Positions 48,307 through 58,863 of a stretch of 64,000 nt of DNA are shown in pieces (positions within the stretch are counted from its first letter, which is position 1; the number at the start of each line of letters is the position of its first letter). The notes below the pieces were generated by a model. The model was not told the origin of the DNA and searched no databases. It saw nothing but the letters and a program-made list of their open reading frames with translations. The translations under genes were made by a program, and so were the position numbers. The stretch comes from Mangrovibacter phragmitis (GTDB lineage: Bacteria > Pseudomonadota > Gammaproteobacteria > Enterobacterales > Enterobacteriaceae), in NCBI RefSeq assembly GCF_001655675.1, contig NZ_LYRP01000007.1, positions 24,434-88,433 on the forward strand. The letters run 5' to 3'.

Positions 48307-49266
48307 CTAACCAGGCCTGGTGACTCGTGCGCTCTGTGCCGCGAGTTTACTGGTAATGCATTCGCGCACCGTAGCGCGCAGCCAGCGGCTGGCCGGGTCT
48401 TCGTGGCGGGCGTTATGCCACAGCAACGACAACGTATAATCCGGCATGTTTACTGGTACCGGAGCCGCCTGCAGGCCATATAACTCACACCATGAATGAA
48501 CCAGCCCTTGTGGTACTGTGGCGAACAGCGGCAAACGGCGCAGCAACAACGGTAGTGCAGAAAAATTCGGCGTGACATAACGTACACGGCGCGCCCGGCC
48601 CCGTTGTTGTAGCTCGTTATCCAGCGCACTTTCACTGGCTCCACGGTACGACACCAGCACATGTTCATAACGCAAAAAGGTATCCAGCGTTAACGGCCCA
48701 TTGCAGGGAATTTGCCGGTAATCCCACAGGGAAGAAAAACCAGCGCAGGCGATGTTTTCACGGGTGAGATCCCTGCTGGTCTCATTACCCACCGTTACCG
48801 CAAGATCTGCCTGTTGCTGCTCCATTAATGGCACCGCCTGCCAGGGATCAGTTACCACTACTTTAATAGTAATGTGGGGGGCGCAGGCCGATAACTCCGC
48901 CACAAGCTCTGGCATTAACCAGTGTTCTACCCAGTCGCTCATGCCAATGGTAAAGCTGCGCGAGTCACTCGCCGGGTCAAAATGTTCTGGTGTGAAAATA
49001 GCGCGGTGCAAACCCTGCATCAGCGGGGCAAATTGTTGTACCAGTTTTTCAGCTCTGGGTGTAGGTGCCATTCCTTGTGAGGTGCGCACAAATAGCGGGT
49101 CATTAAACATCTCTCGCAGCCTTTTTAGTGCCGCACTCACCGCAGGCTGGCCTAAATACAGCCGGTTTGCGGCCTGAGTAACGCTACGCACCTGGTACAT
49201 CACTAACAAAACAACCAATAAATTCAGATCAATACGCGAAAAATCACTCTCATTGATGCTTTCCAT
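48307..49266 (-). CDS. LysR-type transcriptional regulator
   Basis: The 319-residue protein has a LysR N-terminal helix-turn-helix (DLNLLVVLLVMYQVRSVTQA, LGQPAVSAALKRLREMFND) and a C-terminal periplasmic-binding-like effector domain. It resembles the PnbR/LeuO-like branch. The ATG at 49266 lacks a clear Shine-Dalgarno. It is divergent from the MBL-fold hydrolase gene, with an 81-bp AT-rich region between them, so it very likely controls that operon. The inducer is unknown. Confidence 0.9.
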   Translation of the reverse strand: MESINESDFSRIDLNLLVVLLVMYQVRSVTQAANRLYLGQPAVSAALKRLREMFNDPLFVRTSQGMAPTPRAEKLVQQFAPLMQGLHRAIFTPEHFDPASDSRSFTIGMSDWVEHWLMPELVAELSACAPHITIKVVVTDPWQAVPLMEQQQADLAVTVGNETSRDLTRENIACAGFSSLWDYRQIPCNGPLTLDTFLRYEHVLVSYRGASESALDNELQQRGRARRVRYVTPNFSALPLLLRRLPLFATVPQGLVHSWCELYGLQAAPVPVNMPDYTLSLLWHNARHEDPASRWLRATVRECITSKLAAQSARVTRPG

Positions 49267-49347
49267 AAATTTAATCAATTTAATTAATTACATTCAAAAA
49301 AGTATAGTCAGCTGCTCTGGTTTTCACCATAAAGTAAGGAGTCTGTA

Positions 49348-50169
49348 ATGACTATCCAAATTGGTAACTGTCTGATTCAAAAAGTCACAGAGCAAACGGC
49401 AGCGTTTCCTTTCGCTACGTTGTTTGCGGCACACAGTGGCGAGATGGGCAACCAGTTAGCACAACAGCCTGCGGATATTTCCATTCACAGCTGGCTGGTG
49501 CGTAGCGGTAGCCATACCGTGGTTATTGATACTGCCACGGGGAACGGGCGCGACCGGAATAACCACCCACTGTTTCACCAGTTGCAAACACCTTACCAGG
49601 ACAATCTGGCCCAAACCGGCATAAAACCGGAAGAAGTAACGCTGGTAATGATGACCCATATTCATACCGACCATGTTGGCTGGAATACCTGCCTGCAAGA
49701 CGGGAAATGGCAGCCTGGGTTCCCCAATGCACGTTATGTTTGCTCTGCCACGGAACTGGCACATGTGCAGAACAACCCGGCAACTCAGGCGTTGTACCAC
49801 GACAGCATTCTGCCCCTGCTCAAGAACGGCCTGCTGGACGCCGTGGATGTACGCGAAGATACGCTGTTTGCCGGGGTGCTGCGTTATACCTCAACACCAG
49901 GCCACAGTGTGGATCATGCATCCATTGTGCTGGAAAGTGCCGGTGAACACGCGATATTTGCCGGTGATGTCATGCACCACCCCATTCAGTTTCAGCACCC
50001 CCACTGGAACTCCCGGTTTTGTGAAGATCTCCCGCAAGCCATTGCCTCACGCCAGCGCGTTATAGACTGGTGTGCAAAACATCAGGCAATCTGGTTCAGT
50101 TCACACTTTGCCGGCAGCTCGTGTGGGCGCGTAACACCTGACCGGCAATGGCTACCTTTGGAGGTGTAA
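49348..50169 (+). CDS. MBL-fold metallo-hydrolase
   Basis: The 273-residue protein has all five metallo-beta-lactamase-fold motifs. These are D61 in VIDTATGNG, H104-x-H106-x-D108-H109 in THIHTDHVGWN, H186 in STPGHSVDH, D207 in FAGDVMHHP and H253 in SSHFAGSS. It thus binds two metals and hydrolyses an ester, lactone or amide. The nearest familiar group is the AHL-lactonase-like quorum-quenching enzymes. It has no signal peptide. A good ribosome site (AAGGAG) precedes it. It is followed after 3 bp by the amidase, and the pair lies opposite a LysR gene. Confidence 0.88.
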   Translation: MTIQIGNCLIQKVTEQTAAFPFATLFAAHSGEMGNQLAQQPADISIHSWLVRSGSHTVVIDTATGNGRDRNNHPLFHQLQTPYQDNLAQTGIKPEEVTLVMMTHIHTDHVGWNTCLQDGKWQPGFPNARYVCSATELAHVQNNPATQALYHDSILPLLKNGLLDAVDVREDTLFAGVLRYTSTPGHSVDHASIVLESAGEHAIFAGDVMHHPIQFQHPHWNSRFCEDLPQAIASRQRVIDWCAKHQAIWFSSHFAGSSCGRVTPDRQWLPLEV

Positions 50170-50172
50170 TTC

Positions 50173-51513
50173 ATGCAGTACACTGACTACCTGGCTGCCT
50201 CACTCAGCGAGTTACAACAAGCTCTGGCAGAAAAAACAGTGACGGCTGTTGAGCTGGCAAAATTTGCTCTCAGACGTATCACTGAAGTGGACGCATCACG
50301 TTATAACGCTATCACCTGGCTATTCGCTGATGAAGCCCTCGCAGCAGCGCAGGAAAGCGATATACGACGACAGCACGGTGACGACACAGGCCGACTGGCC
50401 GGTATTCCGGTGCTCATTAAAGATAATATTGAAGTAAAAGGCTGGCCCACCAGCGCAGGCTCCGTTGTACTGCGTGAGGTCATCGCTACACAGGACGCGC
50501 CACTGGTACAAACATTGCGTAATGAAGGCGCGATTTTAATAGGTAAAACCGCCATGCATGAATTGGCCGCCGGAATAACGGGTGCCTCTTCACTGAGTGG
50601 GTTCACCCATAACGCCTGGGTTGAGGAATTATCGCCTGGTGGCTCCAGTAGCGGTTCTGCCGTTGCCGTTGCCGCAGGTTATGTCCCGCTGGCAATAGGT
50701 ACGGACACTGCGGGTTCGGTGCGTATCCCTGCGGCATTTAATGGCCTGCCGGGGCTGCGTATGACGCGCGGTGCCCTGAACACACAGGGTATCGTGCCCC
50801 TGTCGCCGACTCAGGATATCCCTGGTCCGCTGGCCCGTTCAGCGCATGATTTACGCCTGGCCGCCGAGATCCTGAGTGGTAAGGTGTTTGCACAACCCCA
50901 TGAATCGTTGCGGATTGGCTTCTGGCAGGAAGGTTTTGCGCCACAGGAAACAGAAATAAACCAGTGTGTGCGTGAATCTCTGGCCCCGTTTATGCCGCAG
51001 GATGTGAGCTGGCCACAGCTGGCAAACCTGGCCGCAGAGGCAAATATTATTGCCTGGGAATTTGCCGACGCACTGGCAGTCTGGCTGGCAGATAAACCCC
51101 AGGTGAAGTACCACACGCTCCCTGAAATAGCGGCCTCTGGCCTGTATCACCCACAACTGGAAACGGTACTGAAAACCCGTGCACAGCACCCAGGCACAGA
51201 CAGCGATTCTTACCCGCAAGTGCAACAGCGCCAGGAAGCGCTTTACCAACAACTGGAGCAGTTTTTTACCCACCAACAGATTAACTTGCTGGCGTTTCCT
51301 GTAGTGCGGCACCCGCCTGTCAGGCTGGGTGAACTCCAGGAAGGCAGCAACGCGCTGATCTCTGCTGTGACTGGTGCACCAGCAATCAGTCTTCCGGCTG
51401 GCCTGAGCGCGAATGGCTACCCAATAGGTGTAGAGCTACTGGCGCTAAAAGGGCGTGAAGATTTGTTGTTACAGGCAGCAGAAGAGATTGAGGGAGCCAG
51501 AGGCCGCATCTGA
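50173..51513 (+). CDS. Amidase-signature family hydrolase
   Basis: The 446-residue protein has the amidase-signature catalytic triad: K83 in VLIKDNIEVKGWPTSAGS, the cis-serine S159 in SPGGSSSGSAVAV, and the nucleophile S182 in GTDTAGSVRIPAAFNGL. The C-terminal region carries TGAPAISLPAGLSANGYPIG. Relatives hydrolyse amides such as nicotinamide, aryl-amides, allophanate or aminoacyl-amide bonds; the substrate cannot be told. It follows the MBL gene by 3 bp with GGAGGTG as ribosome site. Together with the MBL enzyme it suggests a two-step hydrolysis of one compound. Confidence 0.88.
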   Translation: MQYTDYLAASLSELQQALAEKTVTAVELAKFALRRITEVDASRYNAITWLFADEALAAAQESDIRRQHGDDTGRLAGIPVLIKDNIEVKGWPTSAGSVVLREVIATQDAPLVQTLRNEGAILIGKTAMHELAAGITGASSLSGFTHNAWVEELSPGGSSSGSAVAVAAGYVPLAIGTDTAGSVRIPAAFNGLPGLRMTRGALNTQGIVPLSPTQDIPGPLARSAHDLRLAAEILSGKVFAQPHESLRIGFWQEGFAPQETEINQCVRESLAPFMPQDVSWPQLANLAAEANIIAWEFADALAVWLADKPQVKYHTLPEIAASGLYHPQLETVLKTRAQHPGTDSDSYPQVQQRQEALYQQLEQFFTHQQINLLAFPVVRHPPVRLGELQEGSNALISAVTGAPAISLPAGLSANGYPIGVELLALKGREDLLLQAAEEIEGARGRI

Positions 51514-51571
51514 AAAACTGCCGAAGCGTTGGTGTAATGGTTCATTAATATTGAGCACCGGGGAAGGATGC

Positions 51572-51612
51572 AAAAAATAAAGCGGGCAGTATGCTACATA
51601 CCACTCGCTTTA
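51572..51612 (-). terminator. Intrinsic terminator of metH
   Basis: Minus-strand AAAGCG...GTATG-TAG-CATAC...CGCTTT forms an interrupted stem, followed by ATTTTTT. It lies 29 bp after the metH stop. Confidence 0.8.
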
Positions 51613-51640
51613 ATTCGAAATAGCCGGTTACCTGGCAATA

Positions 51641-54600
51641 CTAATCTGCATCGTAACCTAAGTTAGGAGCCAGCCAGCGCTCAACGTCTTCAACAGACAT
51701 CTTTTTACGCCGGGCATAATCTTCCACCTGGTCACGCTGAATTTGGGCAACTGCAAAATACTTGCTGTCCGGATGGCTGAAATACCAGCCGGAGACCGAG
51801 GCTCCCGGCCACATAGCGTAAGACTCAGTGAGTTTCATGCCAGTGTGGGTTTCGACATCCAGCAATTCCCAGATGGCAGCTTTTTCAGTATGTTCCGGGC
51901 AGGCAGGGTAACCGGGTGCCGGGCGAATACCGCGGTAGTTTTCCCGAATTAACTCTTCGTTACTCAGGTTCTCTTCCGGCGCATAACCCCAGTACACTTT
52001 GCGCACGCGTTCATGGAGATATTCAGCAAAGGCTTCCGCCAGGCGGTCAGATACGGCTTTCACCATGATTTTGTTGTAGTCATCATGCTGTGCGTCAAAG
52101 GCTGCAGCCAGTGCATCTTCTTCCAGCCCGCCGGTTACGGCAAAAGCGCCCAGGTAATCCGCTTTACCACTGGATTTCGGTGCAACAAAGTCTGCCAGAC
52201 AATAGTTGGCAAAACCGGTTTTTTCTGTTTGCTGGCGCAAATGGTGGCTGACTACTTTTATGGCTGAACGGCTTTCATCGGTATAGATTTCGATGTCGTC
52301 ACCAACCCGGTTAGCCGGGAACAGGCCCACCACACCACGCGGTGTCAGGGATTTATCTGCCACCAGCTTGTCCAGCATGTCATTTGCATCTTTAAACAGG
52401 CGTTGCGCTTCCTCGCCCACCACTTCATCTTCCAGAATTCGGGGGTATTTACCAGCCAGTGACCAGGTCATGAAGAAAGGCGTCCAGTCGATATAGTTAC
52501 GCAGCGTATCGATACCTACGCTGACAGGCTGAACCCCCAAACGGTGAGCAACAGGCGGCGTATACAATTCCCAGTCAAAAGCGAGGTCGTTTTCACGGGC
52601 AGCAGCCAGGGTAACTGGCGGTGTGCGGGGCTTTTTACGGCCATGCTGGATACGCACGGTCTCGTACTCTTTACGCACCCGGGCCACAAAATCGCCATAC
52701 TGAGTCGCGGAGAGCAGCGATGAGACCACCCCAACAGTGCGGGACGCGTTCTGTACATAGACCGTTGGCCCACTGTAGTTTTGCTCAATTTTAACCGCCG
52801 TGTGCGCTTTGGACGTTGTCGCGCCGCCAATGAGCAGCGGAATGGTGAACCCCTGGCGCTCCATCTCTTTCGCCACATTCACCATTTCATCCAGCGACGG
52901 GGTTATCAGCCCGGATAAACCAACAATATCGGCATTCTGTTCGCGCGCTGTTTTCAGAATTTTTTCTGTCGGCACCATTACGCCTAAATCGATGATTTCG
53001 TAGTTATTACACTGCAACACCACACCAACGATATTTTTACCGATATCGTGCACATCACCTTTAACCGTTGCGAGAACGATTTTCCCGTTAGTGGTACCGG
53101 CCTGTTTGCTGGCCTGAATGAAAGGTTCAAGATAGGCAACAGCCTGTTTCATTACCCGGGCAGATTTCACCACCTGCGGCAGGAACATTTTGCCTTCACC
53201 AAATAAATCACCCACCACATTCATGCCAGACATTAACGGGCCTTCAATAACTTCAATAGGCCGGTCGGCGTTCTGGCGTGCTTCTTCGGTATCCTGCTCA
53301 ATAAACTCGGTGATACCTTTGACCAGGGCATATTCCAGGCGTTTCACCACTTCCCAACTGCGCCACTCAGCTTGTTGGGCATTGGCGCTGTCATCGGTTT
53401 TACTGCCACGGTATTTTTCGGCTAACTCCAGTAAACGCTCGGTGCTGTCGTCACGCCGGTTCAGCACCACGTCTTCCACGGCGTCACGCAGTTCAGCCGG
53501 GAGATCGTCGTAAATGGCCAGTTGCCCGGCATTCACAATCCCCATGTCCATGCCGTTACGAATGGCGTAATAGAGGAACACGGCGTGAATGGCTTCACGC
53601 ACCGGGTCGTTGCCACGGAAAGAGAACGAAACGTTAGAAACACCGCCCGAGATCAGGGCGTGAGGCAATTCGCGTTTAATGTCTTCACAGGCACCAATAA
53701 AATCCAGTGCATAATTGTTGTGTTCTTCAATCCCGGTGGCAACGGCAAAAATATTCGGGTCGAAAATAATATCTTCCGGCGGGAACCCCACTTGCTCAGT
53801 GAGGATTTGGTAAGCCCGGCGGCAAATTTCAATTTTCCGTTCGCGGGTATCAGCCTGGCCGGTTTCATCAAAGGCCATCACTACCACAGCCGCGCCATAA
53901 CGCCGTACCTGGCGGGCGTGTTCAATAAAGATGTCCACGCCTTCTTTCATGGAGATAGAGTTGACAATGCCTTTGCCCTGAATGCATTGCAGCCCTTTTT
54001 CAATGACTGACCATTTGGATGAGTCAATCATGATAGGTACCCGGGCAATATCAGGCTCACCGGCAATCAGATTCAGGAAGCGCACCATAGCCGCTTCGGC
54101 ATCCAGCATGCCTTCGTCCATGTTGATGTCGATGATTTGCGCGCCGTTTTCTACTTGCTGGCGCGCGACATCCAGTGCTTCACCGTATTTCTCTTCTTTG
54201 ATAAGCCGTTTGAACTTAGCTGACCCGGTGACGTTGGTACGCTCCCCCACGTTTACAAACAAGGTTTCCGGGCCAATATTCAGTGGCTCAAGGCCGGATA
54301 ACCGGCAGTTCACCGGCAGTGACGGGCGTTTACGCGGTGCAACACCTGAAACGGCCTCATGTATGGCCGCAATATGTTCAGGTGTGGTGCCGCAACAACC
54401 CCCTACGATATTCAGGAAACCAGCCTGCGCCCACTCTTTTATCTGGCGCGCCATTTCAGCGGCGCCTAAATCGTATTCACCAAAGGCATTGGGCAACCCG
54501 GCATTGGGGTGTGCGGTAACATAACATTCCGCAATACGGGATAACTCAGCAACATACTGGCGAAGTTCATCCGGCCCCAGGGCACAGTTCAGGCCAAAAG

Positions 54601-55324
54601 AGAGCGGTGAGGCATGGCGTAAGGCATTGTAAAACGCTTCAGTCGTCTGGCCTGATAAGGTGCGGCCTGAGGCATCGGTAATAGTTCCGGAAATCATGAT
54701 GGGCAATTCAACGCCCAGTGCCTCAAACTCGGTTTCTACGGCATAAATCGCCGCTTTCGCATTCAGCGTATCAAAGATGGTTTCAACCAGAATCAGATCT
54801 GCACCGCCGTTAACCAGCGCCCGGGTAGATTCCCGGTAAGCATCCACCAGTTGATTAAAGGTGATATTACGAAAAGCCGGGTCGTTAACATCAGGCGAGA
54901 TAGACGCGGTACGGTTTGTCGGGCCAAGTACCCCGGCGACATAGCGTGGTTTTTCTGGTGTGCGCGCAGTCCACTCATCGGCACACTGGCGAGCCAGGCG
55001 AGCTGCCTCATAGTTGATTTCTGCCGAGAGGGACTCCATCTGGTAATCGGCCATCGCAATGGTCGTGGCGTTGAAAGTATTGGTTTCAACAATATCTGCG
55101 CCCGCAGCAAAATACGCGTTATGAATATCAGCAATCAGCGCCGGGCGGCTCAATACCAGCAGGTCGTTGTTACCTTTGACATCGCAAGGCCAGTCGGCAA
55201 AGCGCTCACCCCGGTAATCCTGTTCGCCCAGACGGTGGCTCTGGATCATGGTACCCATACCACCATCGAGGATAAGAATGCGTTTTTCTAACGCCTGATG
55301 AAGTGTTTCGACCTGCTTGCTCAC
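51641..55324 (-). CDS. metH: MetH, cobalamin-dependent methionine synthase
   Basis: MetH transfers a methyl group from methyltetrahydrofolate to homocysteine using cobalamin. With the GTG start at 55324 (ribosome site GGGAG) the protein has 1227 residues, as in E. coli. The modules in order are the homocysteine-binding barrel with zinc cysteines ([12 protein letters not shown], about residues 305-316), the folate domain ([20 protein letters not shown]), the cobalamin domain with [12 protein letters not shown] and [13 protein letters not shown], and the AdoMet reactivation domain ([15 protein letters not shown]). An in-frame upstream extension is unsupported. It is divergent from iclR. Confidence 0.98.
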   Translation of the reverse strand: MSKQVETLHQALEKRILILDGGMGTMIQSHRLGEQDYRGERFADWPCDVKGNNDLLVLSRPALIADIHNAYFAAGADIVETNTFNATTIAMADYQMESLSAEINYEAARLARQCADEWTARTPEKPRYVAGVLGPTNRTASISPDVNDPAFRNITFNQLVDAYRESTRALVNGGADLILVETIFDTLNAKAAIYAVETEFEALGVELPIMISGTITDASGRTLSGQTTEAFYNALRHASPLSFGLNCALGPDELRQYVAELSRIAECYVTAHPNAGLPNAFGEYDLGAAEMARQIKEWAQAGFLNIVGGCCGTTPEHIAAIHEAVSGVAPRKRPSLPVNCRLSGLEPLNIGPETLFVNVGERTNVTGSAKFKRLIKEEKYGEALDVARQQVENGAQIIDINMDEGMLDAEAAMVRFLNLIAGEPDIARVPIMIDSSKWSVIEKGLQCIQGKGIVNSISMKEGVDIFIEHARQVRRYGAAVVVMAFDETGQADTRERKIEICRRAYQILTEQVGFPPEDIIFDPNIFAVATGIEEHNNYALDFIGACEDIKRELPHALISGGVSNVSFSFRGNDPVREAIHAVFLYYAIRNGMDMGIVNAGQLAIYDDLPAELRDAVEDVVLNRRDDSTERLLELAEKYRGSKTDDSANAQQAEWRSWEVVKRLEYALVKGITEFIEQDTEEARQNADRPIEVIEGPLMSGMNVVGDLFGEGKMFLPQVVKSARVMKQAVAYLEPFIQASKQAGTTNGKIVLATVKGDVHDIGKNIVGVVLQCNNYEIIDLGVMVPTEKILKTAREQNADIVGLSGLITPSLDEMVNVAKEMERQGFTIPLLIGGATTSKAHTAVKIEQNYSGPTVYVQNASRTVGVVSSLLSATQYGDFVARVRKEYETVRIQHGRKKPRTPPVTLAAARENDLAFDWELYTPPVAHRLGVQPVSVGIDTLRNYIDWTPFFMTWSLAGKYPRILEDEVVGEEAQRLFKDANDMLDKLVADKSLTPRGVVGLFPANRVGDDIEIYTDESRSAIKVVSHHLRQQTEKTGFANYCLADFVAPKSSGKADYLGAFAVTGGLEEDALAAAFDAQHDDYNKIMVKAVSDRLAEAFAEYLHERVRKVYWGYAPEENLSNEELIRENYRGIRPAPGYPACPEHTEKAAIWELLDVETHTGMKLTESYAMWPGASVSGWYFSHPDSKYFAVAQIQRDQVEDYARRKKMSVEDVERWLAPNLGYDAD

Positions 55325-55419
55325 TCTGACTCCCAACTTCTGATTAACGCGGTGCTGCTGGCGAAAAGACCAGCAGACCATACTGGCACAAGTTACGTCA
55401 GGGGAAAAGTAGCCAGACA

Positions 55420-55432
55420 TGAGACATGTTCA
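55420..55432. promoter_or_regulatory. Candidate MetR box between metH and iclR
   Basis: TGAGACATGTTCA fits the MetR frame TGAA-N5-TTCA with one mismatch, about 96-108 bp upstream of metH. MetR activates metH in E. coli. Confidence 0.45.
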
Positions 55433-55483
55433 GGTTGGTAATATCTGGCAGTTTTTTTTCAGTTGCATTATCGTTAGATAAAA

Positions 55484-55498
55484 CGAAAACAATTTCCA
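55484..55498. promoter_or_regulatory. IclR operator upstream of iclR
   Basis: CGAAAACAATTTCCA agrees with the IclR palindrome TGGAAATNATTTCCA at 11 of the 14 defined positions, with a perfect right half. It is 23 bp upstream of the iclR start, where autoregulation occurs in E. coli. It differs by a single base from the site before aceB (61984-61998). Confidence 0.7.
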
Positions 55499-55521
55499 CG
55501 ATACAGAAAGAGGAGCCCATC

Positions 55522-56358
55522 ATGGCAACAGCGATTCCGGCAAAACGCGGGAAAAAACCCCGTTCTGCGGCGGCAGCGCCCGCTCCAGCAACCGGCCAGG
55601 TGCAATCCCTTACGCGCGGGTTAAAACTGCTGGAGTGGATAGCAGAATCAGGAAGCAATGTAGCACTGACTGAGCTGGCTCAGCAGGCTGGTTTGCCAAA
55701 TTCCACCACACACCGCCTGCTAACTACATTACAACAACAGGGTTTTGTGCGCCAGGTTGGTGAATTAGGACACTGGGCGATTGGCGCACATGCGTTTATT
55801 GTTGGCAGCAGTTTTTTACAGAGCCGTAACTTGCTGGCCATCGTTCACCCGGAACTGCGCAAGCTGATGGAAGCATCTGGAGAAACCGTTAACCTGGCCG
55901 TGCTGGATATGAGCGACCACCAGGCAATTATTATTGACCAGGTACAATGCACGCAACTGATGCGGATGTCAGCCCCCATTGGTGGAAAACTGCCTATGCA
56001 TGCTTCCGGTGCAGGTAAGGCATTTCTGGCAAATTTAAACGAAGACCAGGTTTCCGGGTTACTGCACCGCCAGGGCCTGCATGCTTATACCCCCGCGACA
56101 CTGACATCCCCGTTATTGCTGAAAGAAGACCTGCTGCAAATCCGCAAACGTGGCTATTCATTTGATGACGAAGAGCATGCGCTGGGCCTGCGTTGCATTG
56201 CCTCCTGCCTGTATGATGAACACAAAGAGCCATTTGCCGCAATTTCGATTTCTGGCCCGATATCCCGGATTACCGACGACCGTGTCACTGAGTTAGGCGC
56301 AATGGTGATTAAAGCCACGCGTGAGCTGACACTGGCGTGGGGTGGGCAGCGCCAGTAA
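55522..56358 (+). CDS. iclR: IclR, repressor of the glyoxylate bypass
   Basis: IclR represses aceBAK, and pyruvate and glyoxylate modulate its binding. The 278-residue protein has an Ala/Pro-rich N-terminal stretch, then a winged helix (VQSLTRGLKLLEWIAESGSN, NSTTHRLLTTLQQQGF) and the effector domain (APIGGKLPMHASGAGKAFLA, GYSFDDEEHALGLRCIASCL). The start at 55522 follows GAGGAG and matches E. coli; an in-frame extension upstream would cover the operator. Its main targets, aceB, aceA and aceK, lie 0.5-6 kb away, as in E. coli, but an unknown gene stands where arpA is found in K-12. Confidence 0.97.
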   Translation: MATAIPAKRGKKPRSAAAAPAPATGQVQSLTRGLKLLEWIAESGSNVALTELAQQAGLPNSTTHRLLTTLQQQGFVRQVGELGHWAIGAHAFIVGSSFLQSRNLLAIVHPELRKLMEASGETVNLAVLDMSDHQAIIIDQVQCTQLMRMSAPIGGKLPMHASGAGKAFLANLNEDQVSGLLHRQGLHAYTPATLTSPLLLKEDLLQIRKRGYSFDDEEHALGLRCIASCLYDEHKEPFAAISISGPISRITDDRVTELGAMVIKATRELTLAWGGQRQ

Positions 56359-56394
56359 GTAAATATACATTTACCCATGGAAGGAAAGTTAACA

Positions 56395-56994
56395 ATGTTA
56401 ACCACCACATTTTCGACACAACTCACCGCCTTGTATGAGCAACGCGCACGTTTCACGCCCATACCGAGGAAGAACAGTGCATTCCAGCAAATGGCAACAC
56501 CTGCGCAGAAATTTGTGCTCATGCGCCATAATGCTGAACACTACTTTTTGCGCCCTTCTCCGGGGTGCAGTGAAATGCCTGCGCTGCAGGGCAATTTCAT
56601 TTTCGTCGTTCTGGTTTCAGAGCCAGGTACAGTCTATTGCGGTAAGATCCTTGATATGCTCACACATACTGTGGACATGGAGCCGTTTTATATCGATGGA
56701 CATACGTCACTGAGCAACAACCAGGCTGTTCTGTTTGCCGGAGAAATGCATTTTGTTAACGCAGCACTGACTTCGTGGTCGAACCGCAGTGGGCATTATC
56801 TCCCACCCTCGCACTTGCGTACCAACCTGTTGCCACATATCCGGCTCTTGCTTCCCGAGTATCTGTACAACAGAATCGACTTCTCTTCACAGGGCTCTTT
56901 GTCGAGTGGCGGAGCCTTGAGTTCGGTGTCCTCCTGGCAAAGCAGAGGCAGTAGCTACAGTAGTTTCAGCAGCTTTGAGGAACCGGGTATCTGA
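56395..56994 (+). CDS. Unrecognised protein with an SGHY-type motif and serine-rich tail
   Basis: The 199-residue protein starts at an ATG behind GGAAGGAAAG. The globular part (residues 1-160) has no signal peptide and contains [39 protein letters not shown] and [17 protein letters not shown]. The pattern of AGE, a short strand and then SN-SGHY-P recalls a domain in some secreted effectors and toxins, but this is memory, not a search. The last 35 residues are serine-rich ([11 protein letters not shown]...). The last 108 bp are antisense to the aceK 3' extension. It lies 36 bp after iclR in the same direction, in the arpA position of K-12. Function unknown. Confidence 0.6.
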   Translation: MLTTTFSTQLTALYEQRARFTPIPRKNSAFQQMATPAQKFVLMRHNAEHYFLRPSPGCSEMPALQGNFIFVVLVSEPGTVYCGKILDMLTHTVDMEPFYIDGHTSLSNNQAVLFAGEMHFVNAALTSWSNRSGHYLPPSHLRTNLLPHIRLLLPEYLYNRIDFSSQGSLSSGGALSSVSSWQSRGSSYSSFSSFEEPGI

Positions 56995-58773
56995 AGACCC
57001 TGGCGTGTTGTGACCAGCTGTAGCCGTAGCTGATTCACAATCCAGAATTTCATAGCGCTGATTAAAGCGTTGTTTACGCCGGTAAGCATAGACATCCTCC
57101 ACATGGCCTGAGCGGATTCGGGCCTGTAAAGTACGCCAGTATTCGGCTCTGAATAAATCCCCGTGCATTTCGTCAAACAATGGTCCAATGCGCGGGTCAA
57201 CACACAACCAGTGGCGGAATTCCTCGGGGAAAACATCTCCCGGAGAGACGCTATACCATGGCTCACCTGACAGTTCATCTTCCGGATAACGGGCTGGGGG
57301 AATATCACGAAAATTCACTTCGGTCATGTAACAAATTTCATCGTAGTCATAAAAGACGACGCGCCCGTGGCGAGTGACGCCAAAGTTTTTAAATAGCATA
57401 TCGCCGGGGAAAATATTCGCGGCAGCCAGTTGGCGAATCGCGTTTCCGTATTCTTCTATTGCATCCCGCAGGGCCTGGCCTTCCACTTGTTCCAGCCAGA
57501 TATTCAGCGGCACCATACGGCGTTCAATATACAGATGTTCAAGGATGATGTTGTTCCCCTCTTCGGTGATTTTCTTGGGGGCTTCTTCACGCAGTAATTG
57601 CAGTAAGGCAGGGCTTATCTGGCGTTTATCGATAACGAAATTTTCAAAAGCCTGGGTGTCGGCCATGCGCCCGACTCTGTCATGCTCTTTTACCAGTTGG
57701 TAGCAGGCGCGTACTCGTTCTTCATTCACCTCTTTCTGAGGAGCAAACTGGTCTTTAATCACTTTAAACACCCGGTCAAACCCCGGCAAGGTGAACACCA
57801 GCATCACCATGCCACGCACCCCAGGTGCCTCAATAAACTGCTCGCTGGTGTGGTTCACATACTCCAGATATTCGCGGTAGCTTTCTGTTTTACCGTGCTT
57901 CTGGCAGCCTATCGCCATATAAAGCTCAGCGGTGGTTTTGCCCGGCAGGATGCCGCGCAGCCACTCCACTAATGCCGCAGGCAGTGGGGCATAAACCATG
58001 AAATAGGAGCGTGCGAAACCAAAGACAATACTGGCATCGCCGGGGTTGGTCAGGCAGGTATCAATGACCAGTTGTCCGTCTGATGTGCGGTGTATGGGTA
58101 ACAAAAATGGCAAAATATCACCACCGGGTTGTACCAGCTTTGCTACCAGCCACGCGGCTTTATTGCGGTAAAATAATTCAGTTGCGACATCCAGCGAACA
58201 CTCCGCCAGTACTTCTTCCCCTAATGTTTCCCGCAAATGACGCAGGATGTAGTTCACATCCCTTGGCAAATTTTGCCAGGGCAGGCGTAAAGGTAAATCA
58301 GTTAACAAGGTAGTCAACAGTGCCTGCCAGCCATGATGGGGAATGCACTGTTTCGCCAGTGGGCGTGGATTTGGACGGAAACGTTGTGGCGGCTGGGAGC
58401 TGAAAATAAACAGGCGCTCAGGCGTGAGAGAGCGATGTTCGAACAGGCGGCAATAAACGGAATTAAAGAAGCTTTCGGCTATTTCAAACCGTGGGTAGTC
58501 TGGCAACAGTGCGGTGTACTCTTTTTTTACCCGCAGCAGAAATGCGCTGTCCGTGGCTTTGCCTTCAGTAATACAGCGTAACTGCTCAACCACCAGTCCG
58601 ACATGATGGTCGTATAAGTTAATTCGCTGTTTCATTGCCTGCTGAACCGCATGCCAGTCTGCCTGCTCGAAACGTTGTTGTGCCCCTGAGGTCACTTCAA
58701 GAAAACGGCCATATTGAGCGTCAAAACCTTGCAAAATGGTTTGTGCAATCAACAATTCCAGCCCACGAGACAT
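56887..58773 (-). CDS. aceK: AceK, isocitrate dehydrogenase kinase/phosphatase with C-terminal extension
   Basis: AceK inactivates isocitrate dehydrogenase by phosphorylation, steering carbon into the glyoxylate bypass, and reverses this. The protein has 628 residues; E. coli AceK has 578. Similarity runs from [20 protein letters not shown] through the kinase region ([40 protein letters not shown]) to [15 protein letters not shown]. Beyond that about 50 residues ([13 protein letters not shown]...) have no E. coli counterpart and are Ala/Thr-rich. They lie antisense to the unknown gene at 56395. The extension may result from loss of the original stop. The gene is last in aceBAK. Confidence 0.94.
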   Translation of the reverse strand: MSRGLELLIAQTILQGFDAQYGRFLEVTSGAQQRFEQADWHAVQQAMKQRINLYDHHVGLVVEQLRCITEGKATDSAFLLRVKKEYTALLPDYPRFEIAESFFNSVYCRLFEHRSLTPERLFIFSSQPPQRFRPNPRPLAKQCIPHHGWQALLTTLLTDLPLRLPWQNLPRDVNYILRHLRETLGEEVLAECSLDVATELFYRNKAAWLVAKLVQPGGDILPFLLPIHRTSDGQLVIDTCLTNPGDASIVFGFARSYFMVYAPLPAALVEWLRGILPGKTTAELYMAIGCQKHGKTESYREYLEYVNHTSEQFIEAPGVRGMVMLVFTLPGFDRVFKVIKDQFAPQKEVNEERVRACYQLVKEHDRVGRMADTQAFENFVIDKRQISPALLQLLREEAPKKITEEGNNIILEHLYIERRMVPLNIWLEQVEGQALRDAIEEYGNAIRQLAAANIFPGDMLFKNFGVTRHGRVVFYDYDEICYMTEVNFRDIPPARYPEDELSGEPWYSVSPGDVFPEEFRHWLCVDPRIGPLFDEMHGDLFRAEYWRTLQARIRSGHVEDVYAYRRKQRFNQRYEILDCESATATAGHNTPGSSDTRFLKAAETTVATASALPGGHRTQGSATRQRAL

Positions 58774-58810
58774 AGGTATCCCCTGATAAAAAGCGCACAC
58801 AAAGAGAAAT

Positions 58811-58835
58811 GCGGGTGAGCATCCTGCCCACCCGC
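58811..58835 (-). repeat. Hairpin in the aceA-aceK gap
   Basis: GCGGGTG and CACCCGC pair around an 11-nt loop within the 90-bp gap. E. coli has a larger stem-loop here that lowers aceK expression relative to aceA; this hairpin could do the same. Confidence 0.6.
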
Positions 58836-58863
58836 ACAGATTCCCGGAGGAAGTGACGGGAAA

